Positions 34,726 to 46,705 are shown, numbered from the stretch's first letter. The stretch is DNA of 64,000 nt from Auriscalpium vulgare (GCA_019915015.1 JAHBBC010000010.1:62001-126000), one strand, 5' to 3'. Notes: generated from the letters alone by a model not told the origin. Made by a program: numbers and translations.

Positions 34726-35495
34726 ATGGGGAAAGATCGGCGGCAAAAGGACTACAAGAAGTACGTGAGCCGCACCAATACCGCCTCTTCATTGTCCTCC
34801 ACGGCTCACTGTATCACTGCTACTAGACATCACACGAAACGACTCGATTATCAGCGGCAATACAACCTGGTCAAACGTGCTAGCCGTCACAAGGTCAGCA
34901 AGGACGAACGTCACCGAGTGGACCAGCTCAAGAAGGTGTCGCTTTATTATGGGTTGACCCAGTGCGTAGCCCTTTACTTTTGCATTTGCTATGTACTGAA
35001 CATGCTGTACATATTTTAAGACCGTATGACTGTGAAATTGCATGTGTGTGGAAGGCGGCGGACCCCCTGCGCACACCAGACATGGCTCGCTTCGAGGACG
35101 AGCGCTGGACCGAGTGGACCACGTTTCGCGACGAAACGAAGGCCTTCTCTCCGGACGACTGGCTGTGCCGATACACTGGAGCTCTGCGCATTGCGATAAA
35201 GGACCAGCAGGACGTCGCTCGGGAGGTCATCAATCACCAGGGCTCGAGCGAGGGTGACGTCCATTGTCAGCGGAGGTATATTGCCGCCTTGCATCAGGAG
35301 ATGGAACTCATACAGCGCGGGATCAAGACATATGAGGCTGCCCTTTACAACGAAGCCTTCATATTTGGAGGTTTGGAGGTCGGCGGTGAGTCTTCGCCAT
35401 GCACCGCGCCCGACTCTTCACTGACGTCACTTTCTACAGAGTCCGCATGGCATATTTCAAGAAGTTATACGGATTCTGACTGTCCGTTGGCGTGA
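34726..35495 (+). CDS. Hypothetical protein, Lys/Arg-rich N-terminus
   Basis: Three exons with introns 34962-35020 (59 nt) and 35386-35439 (54 nt) give 657 nt, 218 aa. The first 75 residues are basic (MGKDRRQKDYKKYVSRTN, RLDYQRQYNLVKRASRHKV). The centre is acidic and helical (DMARFEDERWTEWTTFRDE, HQEMELIQRGIKTYEAALYN). No family is recognised. It lies on the same strand about 100 bp upstream of KDZ-1. Confidence 0.55.
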
Positions 35496-35598
35496 CGGAC
35501 AGCTTGAGGCACTGGCAGTTAGACCATAGTCACTGTATATACGCTCAGCATTTGCTTATGTCATTTGCTGCTGTCTCTTCGCGTCCTCCACGTCCATC

Positions 35599-38500
35599 AT
35601 GCCGCGGGGCGGTAAGCGCAAGCACCGCGCTGCTATCATTGTTCCTCTTGAGTCTAGACAGCCCAAGCAGACTGTTACCTCAACGCATGTCAATATCGCT
35701 GTAGCTGGCAGCAACCGGAGGCGAAAGACCAGCCACAAGACATCACATTACACAGATGCCCTCCTTACACCAGCAGCGCTAGCAGACGCCCTTCCTTCAG
35801 AACCCTCTCTCCCTGACAATGCCATGAGTATTCCTGAAGACCCTTCCGAGTCAGTAGACGGCGAGTCGCTGGGAATACACGTTGAGGACATAGTCCGGTG
35901 TCGTCGTCGGCGCCACAAGCGCGTACGTCTCCCCTCCTGTGTTCCTGCGCATTACTGATGACCAGCAGTCAAGCGGAAAGCCTATACTGGATTGGATCCC
36001 CTTCCGGGGTGTCTATTTGGATGAAATTTTGCGGTTAGAAGGTCTCGGCGAGCATGAAGCGCTACCTCCATGCGTCGGATGCAAGGCCGCACTTGGTGAG
36101 CTGAGATGCACGGACTGCATGACCGGAAGTCAACTGTGTTCCCCTTGCATGGTCGCTACGCATACTGGGCTCCCATTTCACCGATTAGAGGTGTGTTTCC
36201 ACTGTATTTCGTTGACAGAACACTGACAACCGAGTAGAAATGGAATGGCATGTTCCACGAGAAATTCACGTTGCGCGAAGCCGGTCTCCGCCTTCAATTA
36301 GGCCATGACGGGCAGCCCTGTCCACACCCGTACCAAAAGCCTGCGCCTATGACGGTTATCGACGTCAGTGGCATCCACGAGGTCCAGATCGACTTCTGTG
36401 CTTGCGGCATCGTCGGTTCTCATCATCACACGGTCCAACTCCTCCGCGCGCACCTGTGGCCTGCAACAACGGAGCGGCCGCAGACGGCAGTAACTCTGCG
36501 CACTCTTAAAGGCTTCCATGCTATGACAGTTCAGAGCAAACTGAACGCGTACGATTACTGGTGCAGCCTTGTACGGCTCACAGACGGCATTGGGACGCGT
36601 GCTCCCAAGGTACGTCTCTTTCAAGTCAATCATCGCTTGCTTCATTGATCACGGTGTTCACAGTATCGCTATAGAGAGTTCATTCGCTCGGTGCGGTTCT
36701 TTCGTCACATCCGAGCTCTCAAACGCGCCGGTCGTGGACACGATCCCGCGGGCATCGAGGCTACGCGACATGGCGAATTAGTGGTCCAGTGCCCGCTCTG
36801 TCCGCAGCCGGGGATCAACATGCCCGATGGGTGGGAGAATGTTCCTGAAGACGAGAGGTGCGTGTGATGCGCCTGAATCATTTGGGCGCACATTGATCTC
36901 GCTTGCGTTCAGATGGAAGCACGCCTTGTTCCTCGCGGTCGACGCTAACTTCAAGCTCAAACTCAAGAACCGCAAGCTCGTGGACACAGAGCTCGCACCA
37001 GGCTGGGGTTATTTCGTCGAGCAGGGCCCGTACAACGAGCACTGCGAGAAGTACAAGTCGGAGCCGGAGGTAAGTCCAATATCACCGGTCATCAGTATCG
37101 TCTGATGGTCTGATGTATCTCCGCAGATCAAATATTGCGACTCCAATCACTCGGCTATTGACCATGCCAACCTCCCCGCACAGCGCCGCTTCAGTGTCAA
37201 CGGCGTCGGCGCGGTCATTTGCTCCCGCCATTGCTACTATCTTCGTCACGGTGTAGGGGACTTACTCTTCGGTGAAAGGTGAGTAGAATTACGGCTTTCA
37301 ATGTTGTCGCTTACTGAGAAAGTCGGGCAGATACGCTAGCATGGATTATATGCTCCTTTCGGCTCTTGCGCTATCAGCGCCGAAGATCAAGACACTATAC
37401 ATATCATATGACATCGCGTGTTCATTCTCCAAGAATTTCGACGTCCGGCAGAAGAGGTACCCGGAGCACATTCGTATCAACATCATTGAGGCCCTGCGCC
37501 TCATATGGGCCGTCCCCAAATTTCATCTCATCGCGCACGGCCCCAAGTGCCAGACCAAGTACTCGCTCAACAACATATTCGGTGTGGGCCGAACGCATGG
37601 TGAGGGAATCGAGGGCGGATGGTCGGACTTGAATGGGGTCGCACTGAGCACGCGGGAGATGACCGGGGCATCGCGTCACGAGAGTATCGACGATAGTCTT
37701 GGCGCCATCAATTGGCGCAAGACGATATCGATTCGTACGTCTGGCCTGCCTAACCGATTTTGATCCGGGCATCTAACGGTGTCGCAGCTCGACTTGTGAA
37801 GAAGAGCCTCAAGGTCGCATTCGAAGCACTGGAAACGCAGCGGCCAGCTTTTGCGGAGGCAAGCGAGAACGTACCCGTTGAGACTCAGCAGGAGTGGGCC
37901 GCGATGATGCGCGCATACGATGCGGATCAAAACGCGCCAAATCCATACGAGGAACCCGTCGTATGTATGTCTCAATCATTGTATCTCACCTGATTTGGGC
38001 TGCGCTGATACGTTCTTCCCTTAGCTACGTCTATGGTTGATGTCCGCTTGGAGCTCGCCGAGGAAGAGGCAAGAGAAGCAGCCGAGGGACAGCTTGCTCC
38101 CCATGAGACGACGGCAAGCATGTTTTTGACGGTCGGGTTTGAGCTCGAAGAACAGCAGTGCGTGTGCTCGTCTCCTGCGTGTGCGTCGTGCCTAACCAGA
38201 TTGCCAGGCGACTCGTGCGAGAAAAGGCTCGAAGTGTCCGCGCAACGGCTCGCATACCAGCAGAAGGCGCAAGTAAATTCAAGACGCCAAAGGACAGACA
38301 CAACAGCGCCGAGAAGGTGGCGCTCAAGGAGAAGCAAACAATCCTTCGGCATCGCATCAACAACTGGCGCCATATTCAACAGCTATACATCCCCTGCGCC
38401 AGCGCACTGCTCTCTCAAGCTTCCGCCGCTTCAGACCCTTCCCAGGCGACTGACGACAACGCCGCGGCAGTCGATCATCCAGAGAACGAGACCCTTTACC

Positions 38501-38637
38501 TGTACTACTTCAGTTGCGTCCCGGACCGGGCGGCGCTGGTATGTGCAGCCCGCCGGGTCATGGCGCGGACCCCGCCCGTACCGCGCGGACCCAGCGCGCC
38601 CAGCAATGCTGGAGCAGCTCGAGCCCGTGCGCTGTGA
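35599..38637 (+). CDS. KDZ-superfamily transposase with CxC2 cluster (KDZ-1), C-terminus apparently truncated
   Basis: Ten exons with introns 35923-35968, 36191-36237, 36610-36663, 36858-36912, 37070-37126, 37279-37330, 37735-37787, 37965-38024 and 38158-38207 (46-60 nt). Total 2565 nt, 854 aa. A basic N-terminus is followed by a cysteine cluster (Cys143, 146, 155, 158, 165, 168, then His173 and His179). The RNase H-like transposase core follows: DANF with Asp381, SYDIAC with Asp501, and GEGIEGGW with Glu565/568, preceded by VPKFHLIAHG. CPLCPQPGIN and RHGVGDLLFGERYASMDY are also family hallmarks. The C-terminal WRHIQQLYIP helix is present, but after about 38500 the frame enters GC-rich repeats, so the end looks lost. 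KDZ transposases move DNA transposons and are linked to TET/JBP genes in mushrooms (Iyer and colleagues). Confidence 0.85.
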
Positions 38638-38744
38638 GGGGATCCCGCCATGACCAGGCGGATGCCGCCCGGTCTGTGCGCCGCTCGGGAGCCCCGCAAC
38701 CATCGCCGCCCGCCGCCGTCGGTGCGCCTGGTCTGTGCGGGCCG

Positions 38745-39240
38745 TCCCCTCTAACCGTCGACGCCGCCGCCGCCTGCACCCCGCGCGCCCGCCTGCACCC
38801 CGCGGGCACCCCGCGCGCCCGCAAGGACCCAGCGCCGCAAGGGCTCTGCGCGCTGGCCCTCCACCGTCGACGCAGCCGCCGCCTGCACCCCGCGGGCACC
38901 CCGCGCGCCCGCAAGGAGGGCTCTGCGTGCGATGGAGGGATGGTGGACGCGGGGTGCGCGACGGGAGTGACGCCACAGCGGGCAACGTCGCGCGGTGTCT
39001 TGCAGCGTGCGCGTGGCGGACGAGGCTGCCGTCTTGAGGCGAGGGCGCGATGTCGAAGGTGATGAGGCGCAGCGATGATGTCGAAGAGCAGGTGTTAGCC
39101 TGGTTAGAAGAGCGAGCATGTCAGCTCACGATACCGGGGCCTGGAAGTCCGTGCGCGACGCTGTCGCAGCGCACGACGTCGCGCGGTGTCTTGCAGCGTG
39201 CGCGGGGCGGACGAGGCTGCCGTCTTGAGGGCTTCAGCGC
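38745..39240. repeat. GC-rich imperfect tandem repeats and a 58-bp direct repeat
   Basis: Between 38745 and 38930 units containing CCTGCACCCCGCGGGCACC recur. A segment around GTCGCGCGGTGTCTTGCAGC occurs at about 38987-39044 and again at about 39177-39235. These sequences replace the expected KDZ C-terminus. Confidence 0.7.
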
Positions 39241-40305
39241 CGGCATGGGTGATGGGGAAGCGAGACAGGCGAGCGAGACGGCTGATGCGAAGGCGCGTGG
39301 TCAGCGGCAGCGCGGGCGAGTCGTGGAACATAGTGTCGAGGGCGTGCTTGCGGGATGTGATAGAATCGTATTGACCGAGGTGGCGTCCAGCTTTTACCGT
39401 GGAGGAATGAACACGACGAGGGTGGCATGGAGAAGCACGTAAGCCAGTGGACGTCCGTACTCTCATGTCGATGGTTGGCGATCCAGAATGAGCAAAGAAG
39501 GGTGGAGGATAGACACAAAAGACCAGGTGCGGGCGCAGAGTCCGAGTCAGGTCGCGCGCGTGGCCTCTTGCACGCGTTCTCATCCAACTCTCACCACCAT
39601 CCTGCCACCCTGTGTACCCCCATACATCGCTCCGGCTGGCTTCATCGTCCACCCCGTATCCTGGTCTTCAGGTGTGTCCTTATTCCTCGATACCTCTCCG
39701 GCACGCTGAGATGCGCCCCATCGCCAACACGCTCCGTCCCATTTCACCGTTCACGGCGTCTGTAGGTAAACCCTTCCTCCACCTTGAGCCCCCGCCCACG
39801 CGGTGGTGACGAGACCTCGTCAGCCCGCCTTGTCGCAGCAGTCTTGACGTATTCCAGGTGCGTTGCCATTGACTCCTCGCTCCTCCGTTGCCCATGCCGA
39901 CGTGGTCACCACGGACACTCTTGGGCAGACGTGACGCGCGCCGTCCGTTGTCCATCCTCCACTGCGAGTCCCGACGCGTGCCCTCCTCGCCACTCGTCTC
40001 CTTCACCAGGTGCGTTTCCCTCGAATGCTCGCTCCTCCATCGCGCGTACTGACGCGACCTCGTCAGCGCGTCTTCTCGCAGCCGTCTTTCAGCCCGTCTT
40101 CTCGCAGAGCCGTGTATTCCAGGCGCGTTGCCACGACTCCTCGCTCCTCCATCCCACGTGCTGACGCCACCTCCCGGGCAGTCGTGCAGCCCGAGCGCAG
40201 CGTCGCGCTCTCCTTTGTGCAGACACTCTCTTGGCAGTCAAGCCTCCGTCCCTCCTGCTCCTCGCAGCCCTCCCTCGAACACCCGCTAACCGAGCAAGAC
40301 GCGAG
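39241..40305. other. No supported gene
   Basis: Pyrimidine-rich on the plus strand, with several CGCAGCCGTCTTTCAGCC/CCCGTCTTCTCGCAG style repeats near 40080. Overlapping frames only. Confidence 0.4.
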
Positions 40306-40668
40306 ATGTCAACCGTTGTGCGCCGCGCCATCAGGGAGTTCCTCGAGGTACGTTGCTGGCTTGCTGCGCGTGCTGGCTTAGTCGTATCCATCCAGGACGA
40401 GGACAGGTACGACGACTTCGTGCGCCGCGTATCCGAGAGTAGTGTGGGCGAGCAGGTATGGCCGCGACCGGGGAGCAAGCAGAGTCACGCGAGCGAGGTC
40501 GCATGGTTCATCGGCGGCTCGAACAGCACCGAGCAGCGCATCCTTGTACTCCGCGTACACCCTGTCCGCGCCCTGATCAAATTGGCGTTCGACATCGACG
40601 CGCCGCCGACCCTCCACGCGTTCGTCCAACAATGGCGCGCTCGGATCTGGACCACGCGCCAGGTCTGA
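40306..40668 (+). CDS. Small hypothetical protein
   Basis: Exons 40306-40347 and 40396-40668 around a 48-nt intron (40348-40395, GTACGT..TCCAG) give 104 aa. The product begins MSTVVRRAIREFLE and continues DEDRYDDFVRRVSE, VAWFIGGSNSTEQRIL and LIKLAFDIDAPPTLHAFVQQW. Codon use and composition look genuine, but I do not recognise the family. The intron is in frame, so an unspliced protein is also possible. Confidence 0.45.
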   Translation: MSTVVRRAIREFLEVRCWLAARAGLVVSIQDEDRYDDFVRRVSESSVGEQVWPRPGSKQSHASEVAWFIGGSNSTEQRILVLRVHPVRALIKLAFDIDAPPTLHAFVQQWRARIWTTRQV

Positions 40669-40949
40669 TCTAGTTCGGGGTCTAGTCTGGGAAACGTCAG
40701 CAAGCCGTAGAGCGGGTGGAAAGAAGACAAAGAATGCGCAAAGCCAATGCAGCGGCGGTTAGAATCGGTGAAAGGCAACTGTAAATAGCACCCTCCTCTC
40801 GCACCCTTGTACATACAGAGACGCTACGTTAACTTGTAAACGGGACTCGTCATCTTGTCTTTGAATGCAGCGTCGGCACCTGCCAGCAGACGTCCATAAC
40901 GGGATGCCTGCCTGTTGCCCGTGGGGCATCAGCGTTCTTCTTCTTCGTG

Positions 40950-42780
40950 TGAACTGACAAGAGACGCACCTCCTCCCGACGTCACCGACCGTGAGGTGCA
41001 AACCGTCTTCGCGAATCTTGTCTTGCTTTTCCAAGATGCGTTCGGCCTTGTCCTCGCGCCGGCGAACAGCGTCTGCCGACCAGGGATCTTCCTCCTTCTC
41101 AGGGAGCCCCGCGGTCCCCTGGGCGAGCATCATGTTTTGGAACTCGCCGCCGTCGGTCCTCTCAAGGTCCTCGCGGTAGCCCTGCTCCACGACGTGGCCG
41201 TCCCGGAGAACGTAGACGAAGTCACTCTCGGTGATCTGGGAAAGGTCGTGTGTGATGACGATAGTGGTCTTGTTGTGTCGCCAGCGTTTGATCGCCTCGA
41301 AGACGAGGATCCGAGACCGTGCGTCCAGCGCGGATGTCGCTTCATCTGCAAAGAAGTGGTCAGCAAGTATTTGTGACAGGAAAGTGCGGCACACGTACCG
41401 AGAATAAGAATCTTAGGCTCGCGGATCATAGCTCGCGCGATCGTGAGACGCTGCTTCTGACCACCAGACAGATTTGCTCCGCCGTTGCCGAGCACAGTGT
41501 CGTAACCGTTGGGCAAGTCAGCAACAAATCGCTGCATGAACGCAACGGTGCAAGCGGCGACAACCTCAGCGCGTGTTGCGTCCTGGCGGTGACGCATGCT
41601 ACCAGCTGGGTCCTGCCAAGCCCATGGCGACGTTGTCGTGGACAGTGATGTCGAACAAGATCGCGCCCTGCGACGCCGCTCCAATCTGCTGACGTGTCCA
41701 GTCCGAGTCGAGGTAGTCGACATCCTGGTCGTCCAACGAGATCGAGCCGGACTGCACGTCGTACATCCGCAGGGGCAGTTGAGCGATCGTCGACTTGCCG
41801 GACCCGGATCCGCCAACGATGAAGGTGGTCTCGTTGGCTGGAAGATACATCGAGACGTCGTTGAGGACATGCACTGATGGGCGGGAAGGGTAGGCGAAGG
41901 AGACGTTAGAGAGATTGATGTCCCCGAGGCACTTCTGCGGGACGATCTTCCGGAAGCTGGCCGTCTTGCGCTTGGTGCCCTTCGCCTGTTGCAGCGGGAA
42001 TGATGCAGTGCTGGGCCGACGGCCGAAGGGCGATGGCTGCTCGGGGGAGGGTGCCTCAACGAGAGTGAGGAGCGAGCTCATCGGGGACTTGCCCTTGGCG
42101 AGGGTGATGAAGCACGGGATGCACATCTGGAGGTTTGGGGTTGCGATGAGGCACGCCCAGAAGACAGCCATCACGTCGCCGGCGGTCGCCTTGCCGTCGC
42201 GCACGAGCTTGCCGCCGAACCACAAGCCCTGCACGAACATCGCCATCACGGCAACCTGGGTCATGCCACTGGTGACTGCCCAGACGCGGTTGAGACGCCA
42301 TGCGGCAAGGCGCAGTTTGTCGGTAAGGACTGCGAGGGCGGATTGTTCGTACGACGAGGCGTTAAAAGCCTTCACGGTCGCGATGGCGGTAATGGCGCGG
42401 TCGACGAGCGTCGCCGCGACCGAGAGCTGGTGGCGCTCGTCAGCAACGAGAGGCCCTGCCAGCCCCTGGGAGAAGCCTTGAATGATGATGAGGGCAGGGA
42501 CCGCGGACAGGATGACGGGGGTGAGGGCCCATGAGCGGTCGACACCGAGGACGAGGCAGGTGATGCAGGTGGTGATGTGCTGGATGACCATGCCGCACGC
42601 CAGAGACGACGCCATACGGACTTCGTCGGTTTCCCTGTCGCCTTGTGAGTGGAAGGGTTATGAGTAGGAAGAACAGAACGCACCTTGCGAACTTGGCCAT
42701 AAGGCCGCCAGCACCGACGGGCCCGTCACCTTCGGCGGACTCTACTGAGTCTTCGGAGCCCATCTTCATAGACGTCCGTG
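40950..42780 (-). pseudogene. ABCB/Ste6-type ABC transporter, internal fragment
   Basis: Covers part of the first transmembrane domain and the first nucleotide-binding domain. Starting near 42780: SVESAEGDGPVGAGGLMAKF, intron (about 42622-42682), then transmembrane segments with ADERHQLSVAATLVDRAITA, Walker A GGSGSGKST, the Q-loop region AASQGAILFD, signature LSGGQKQRL, Walker B ILILDEATSALD (rejoined across intron 41346-41398) and the H-loop TIVITHDLSQ. Near 41600-41625 the frame shifts between NVAMGLAG and DATRAEVVAAC with no acceptable intron. The N-terminal helices and the entire second half expected of a full ABCB transporter are missing. It is therefore a dead fragment, bounded on its 5' side by the island's palindromic motif. 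Confidence 0.8.
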
Positions 42781-42784
42781 CACG

Positions 42785-42848
42785 CGCGCATGAAAAACGC
42801 GGGCCAGATTGTGCGTCCTCCGTGCACGCACGCATGAAAAGCGCGGGA
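42785..42848 (-). promoter_or_regulatory. Island palindrome pair upstream of the ABC fragment
   Basis: Two minus-oriented copies (about 42785-42805 and 42829-42849) of the CCGCGYTTNTCAGRCGCGCG motif, degenerate at the CAT instead of CAG position. Confidence 0.55.
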
Positions 42849-43323
42849 CGGTCTTTTGGACGCAACGGCGTGGTCGATTTGCGGCCACAGCGCATACAGC
42901 TGCCGCGAGGAACACGTCTTAGCGGTGAGACTGGCGGAGGCTGGAGGACGCCTGCACTGTGTGTCCCTCCGCATGGCGATGGCTGTCGAATTGTCAGACA
43001 AGATGCCCACCAGAGTGAACTGCCCACATACTGTGACCGGGTGGCCGGTTTGTTGCGAAATCCTGCAGCGATGAGCAAAGGCTACAGCGGGAACTGGAAA
43101 GGCCAGTGGGAGACGCAATCACTGAGTCAGCACAGTCAGCTTCCCACGCGCGACAATCAACAAGGAACTGCGCACGTGATGGGAACCGCGGACGCGCCGC
43201 ACTACTTATCAAGACGCGTGCCACTTGCCCTGAGCCGCTTGCCCTGAAGGCTGTGACACGGTGCAAACGCATGAGTGTATTGCACGCAGGCGTGTCAATC
43301 TAAATACCGAGAGTATAACACCC

Positions 43324-44047
43324 CTATGACTCGCTCCCGTCTACTTCCCCACGCGCTGCGCGAAGCGCGGACGTTGAGTTGTTGCGCTCGGCGGCCTCAG
43401 CGGCCTCGCGCTCAGCGGCCTCGGCACGGTCGTAATCGGACCATGTCCCATGCGGCTTTCCCCAGCCTTCGCCGTCGCCACCACCCGAGACACCACCCCA
43501 CTTATCATCCCAATGCCCCCAACTACTAGCGGCATTCGACGACCGTGCATTCTCCTCGACATCCCAGGCCCAATCCCCGGAGGAACCAGCTGGCGACACA
43601 TGGTTGCCTCCGTGTGATGACGAGGCCGCTGCCGCGGATGATGACGATGCGCGCGCGCGGACGGGTGTGGATCGCGGAGCTGTATTGGCAGAAGCGCGCT
43701 GCGGCGCAATATACGCGGGCGGGGGGGTTGGGCATGCCGGCGGAGGTGGGGCAGAGGACAGGCTCATGTTCACGATAATATCGATAAGGTCGTTCGTTGC
43801 CCGCGCGCCCTGTACTGCATCATATGCGGCGGAGAAAGTCGAAAGCTTCATGACACCGAGATCGGGGCACCGATCGCGCAGGGTACAGACGGTACTCCTG
43901 CAACGAGCTGTCAGCTAAGAGCCGTGAGCGAGAGGCAAATGCTCACCAGCTGGTGTACACCCCAGCAAACTCCGTGTTCGTCACTGCATAGTACCACAAT
44001 GTCCCGCTGATTGGGCCAGTCACGTAGCCTGGGAGAGTCGAGGACAT
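43324..44047 (-). CDS. RNase H1 N-domain-like protein, paralogue of 33292
   Basis: Exons 44047-43947 and 43897-43324, intron 43898-43946 (49 nt), 675 nt, 224 aa. The N-terminus reads LWYYAVTNTEFAGVYTSW and, after the splice, MKLSTFSAAYDAVQ. This is the same layout as the first domain of the 33292 gene, and the intron also splits the Trp codon of the ..Y/T..W motif. A Pro/Ser/Ala-rich stretch and a Trp/Gly-rich segment (GHWDDKWGG) follow. Hybrid-nucleic-acid binding is possible by family analogy only. Confidence 0.5.
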
Positions 44048-44506
44048 GGCGCCCGGGCTGAGCGGCCACAAATCGTCAACGGGGTGACACAGTAGCTGGG
44101 CGGTATTACCTTACAACGGCAGGGAGCAGGAGGGAGCGAGGCGATGGCCTTGTGCTCTCGGTAGTTATTATGCGACTGATCATATTTTGAGGTCCGATGA
44201 TGGACAGTGACTGCCGCTATACCCATCTCTCATCGTCTTCGCCTCCTTCGCTGCTGAGGGGCCGTTGATTCTCAGAGGCGAGAGACTCCGCGATCGCCGC
44301 CGCCAGGTCAAAATGTACACCGAGTCCGCCTTGTTAGAGCGGGACTGGACACAGCATCAGCTCCGCGAAATCTCGCACTGCACTATGCCCGCACCTTGCT
44401 TTCACCTCCCATCCTTTCGTTTACCGCGCTCATTGCCAACTGCCCGACTGCCGACTGCCTTTGTAACGGCGGATCTATCGGCGACATCCAGCGCGATGGG
44501 ACAGTC

Positions 44507-44573
44507 CTCGCGCGTCTGAAAAACGCGGAGCTAATTTTGCCCTCGCGCGCGCCTGAGAAACGCGGTGGCGGGT
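44507..44573 (-). promoter_or_regulatory. Island palindrome pair upstream of 44047
   Basis: Two minus-oriented motif copies (GCGTCTGAAAAACGCGG and GCGCCTGAGAAACGCGG on the plus strand) lie about 460-530 bp before the ATG at 44047. Confidence 0.55.
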
Positions 44574-44832
44574 TTTCAACAGCAGGGGTGTGTGGAAGAT
44601 ACGCGACCGTTTTTCATTCAGCACCAAACAAATAAATAAAAAAATTGGCGAGCGTGCAATAATGACAGCCGGCGGTAATCTACAAGGACGGGGGCCGGCA
44701 CGGCGATACAGTCCGCTCACTCGACGTGGGCTCTGATGCGTCGTCAGCACCAGGTAATGATTAGCAGGGGCCAAACTCACAAACGACCGCCGGGTCCGAC
44801 ACTGACGCTGACCTCCGCGTCCCCGAAGCTGC

Positions 44833-45291
44833 CTAAGAGCTGGCACCCCGCGAGGTGGAAGGGCCCCATACCGTCGGGACCCGTCGCGCCAGGCGACCGA
44901 TTGCCCGGAAGGGGATGGCCGACGCCCCCCAGCGACGCGGAAGAGCCGCAGGCCCTGGGGAAGCCCGCGAGACGTTGCGCCGGGTCCTCATGAAGGGATC
45001 GGGACGCCCCACTGGGGGGCATTGCGAGGGGCAGCTGCACGCGTCGCCCATACGCTCGTCGAGCAGGAGCTCAAAATACTCGAGCTCGGGGATTGACAGC
45101 ACCTGCATTCTCCAAACAAGTCAGGATAGCTCGCGCACGACACGGTTCATACGCACGTAGCGTCCAGGGACCCTCATAGTGACGTTGAACGCGAGGGTGA
45201 TGGTAGGTGACATGGGGCGGGTGGATGACATGGGGGTGGTGGATGGCATGGGGGTGGTGGACGACGTGGAGGTGGTGGATGACATTGACAT
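44833..45291 (-). CDS. Small two-exon protein of unknown function, paralogue A
   Basis: Exons 45291-45157 and 45102-44833, intron 45103-45156 (54 nt), 134 aa. A low-complexity Met/Ser/Thr/Pro lead (MSSTTSTSSTTPMPST) precedes SPTITLAFNVTMRVPGRY. The second exon begins VLSIPELEYFELLLDERMG. The ATG at 45213 is an alternative start. The same exon plan, with VPGRY at the splice and L-S-x-P-E-L-x-Y after it, occurs at 49929-50473. Confidence 0.5.
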
Positions 45292-45719
45292 GGGGGCGGG
45301 AGGCAAGATGTCCTGGTGGGCGCGCCGTGACCCTCGCAGTCTCTCTAGCCGACCGGAGCTCCGGACGTCGTGATGAAGACTAAAAAGACGTTATTGGTGT
45401 ACCTTGGATACAGCCATGCATTCGCTAGCATTTGCTAACCGGGTGCCTGCCAGGGTCGTATAGGGTGTTCGCTATCCTTTGCTACCCGAGCGCAAGCGGC
45501 ACTCGCTAATGCCCGATTCGAACACCTCTTTGTTATTCCGGCGCAACACGGCGACCTGAAGCGAACTGAGCCCCGTAACACGATTCCGAACTGTTAAGCC
45601 TCGGTAGGTACATTACGCGAGATAGCGTCTGGCAACGTGACGCCTCACTCAACATTCAACCACTCCGGCGGCTGGCATATCAGCGGGATCATCTTCCACA
45701 GCCTCAACTACATGAGACG

Positions 45720-46440
45720 TCAGCACGACGCGCCCAGGATGCAATGCGCACGTACACGCGGATAGGTGGCCGAGAAGCCACCCGGGATGACGACCTTGCG
45801 TTTGAACACCGACGCCGGGTAATCGCCCTCGCCTGCACGGTAGATCAGGCTCTGTTCATAGTGAGCCTGCGTCTGTCGGCCGACGTCAGTGCATGCGTGT
45901 TGGATCTGCGAAGGGACGCTCACCTGCGCCGGGAGCTGTAGGTACTGCAGCACGCTGAGTCCTCCGTTCCAGATCTCCTCGAACTTGTAGACACCCATGT
46001 AGGTGTACACGTTCGGATTGGCCCCGAGCCTCGCAATGACGGTCTCGACGGGCGGGAATTGTTCGTCCGGGCTGATGAGGCCCATCATGATGCCGGCCAT
46101 CCCAGGCTCCGGAGGCATCAACGGCTGGCGGTCGGACTGGAAGGCGTAAAGGGACTGCAAGTTGTGCTTCTTGACGAAAGCATCGTCTCCGACAATCAAG
46201 CGCTCCCTGTTGGCCATCGTCTTCATGGCGGCCACCCGTTCCAACTGCGCCAGGTTGAAAGTGCGATGCTCGTCGAGGTAGTAAGGCGGGGGGTGGATCT
46301 GGTCGGTGATCTGGGTGGCCCAGGGCGGAGCGTACACGATTGTTGGCATCTGCTGGAATGGCGTCAGAAAAGACAATACGACGCACGCATACGCCACGTA
46401 CCTCGTCCGGCCAGGTATAAGTCTCCGTACTAAGCGACAT
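45720..46440 (-). CDS. Hypothetical two-exon protein
   Basis: Exons 46440-46402 and 46352-45720, intron 46353-46401 (49 nt), 672 nt, 223 aa. It starts MSLSTETYTWPDE, continues QMPTIVYAPPWATQITDQ, and includes LERVAAMKTMANRERLIVG and VYTYMGVYKFEEIWNGGLS. I recognise no family. It lies between the small paralogue A and the TET/JBP-like gene, on the opposite strand from the latter. Confidence 0.55.
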
Positions 46441-46705
46441 TTTCGTGGCGACTTCGCGAGGACTTGCGTACAATAGTAGGGCAGCGATATGCTGAGGTGG
46501 ATGGGAGGCGGGGGATGAGCAGCTTGTCCTGCATTATATAGCTGAGACGGGCCACCAGCAGCGACTAGAAACGCACCTGTTAGGATATGCGGCTTGGCCT
46601 CGATGCTGGGGGCGAGGCACGGAGAACTGGGGGCGAGGCACGGAGAAGTCGCTGCGCCCTCGCAAGCAGCATTCGGCTTGACTGAATCGGCCACCGGCAT
46701 GCGAA

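Noticed and set aside
39427..39809. Overlapping plus-strand frames of 65-112 codons
   Set aside because: Three frames are open at once in pyrimidine-rich DNA, which is expected by composition.
40474..40500. 27-nt GT..AG segment as an intron in the small 40306 gene
   Set aside because: Too short for splicing, and the frame continues cleanly through it.
41600..41625. 20-nt GTAGCATG..CCAG segment as an intron in the ABC fragment
   Set aside because: Shorter than any functional fungal intron here. A frameshift in a dead fragment is the simpler reading.
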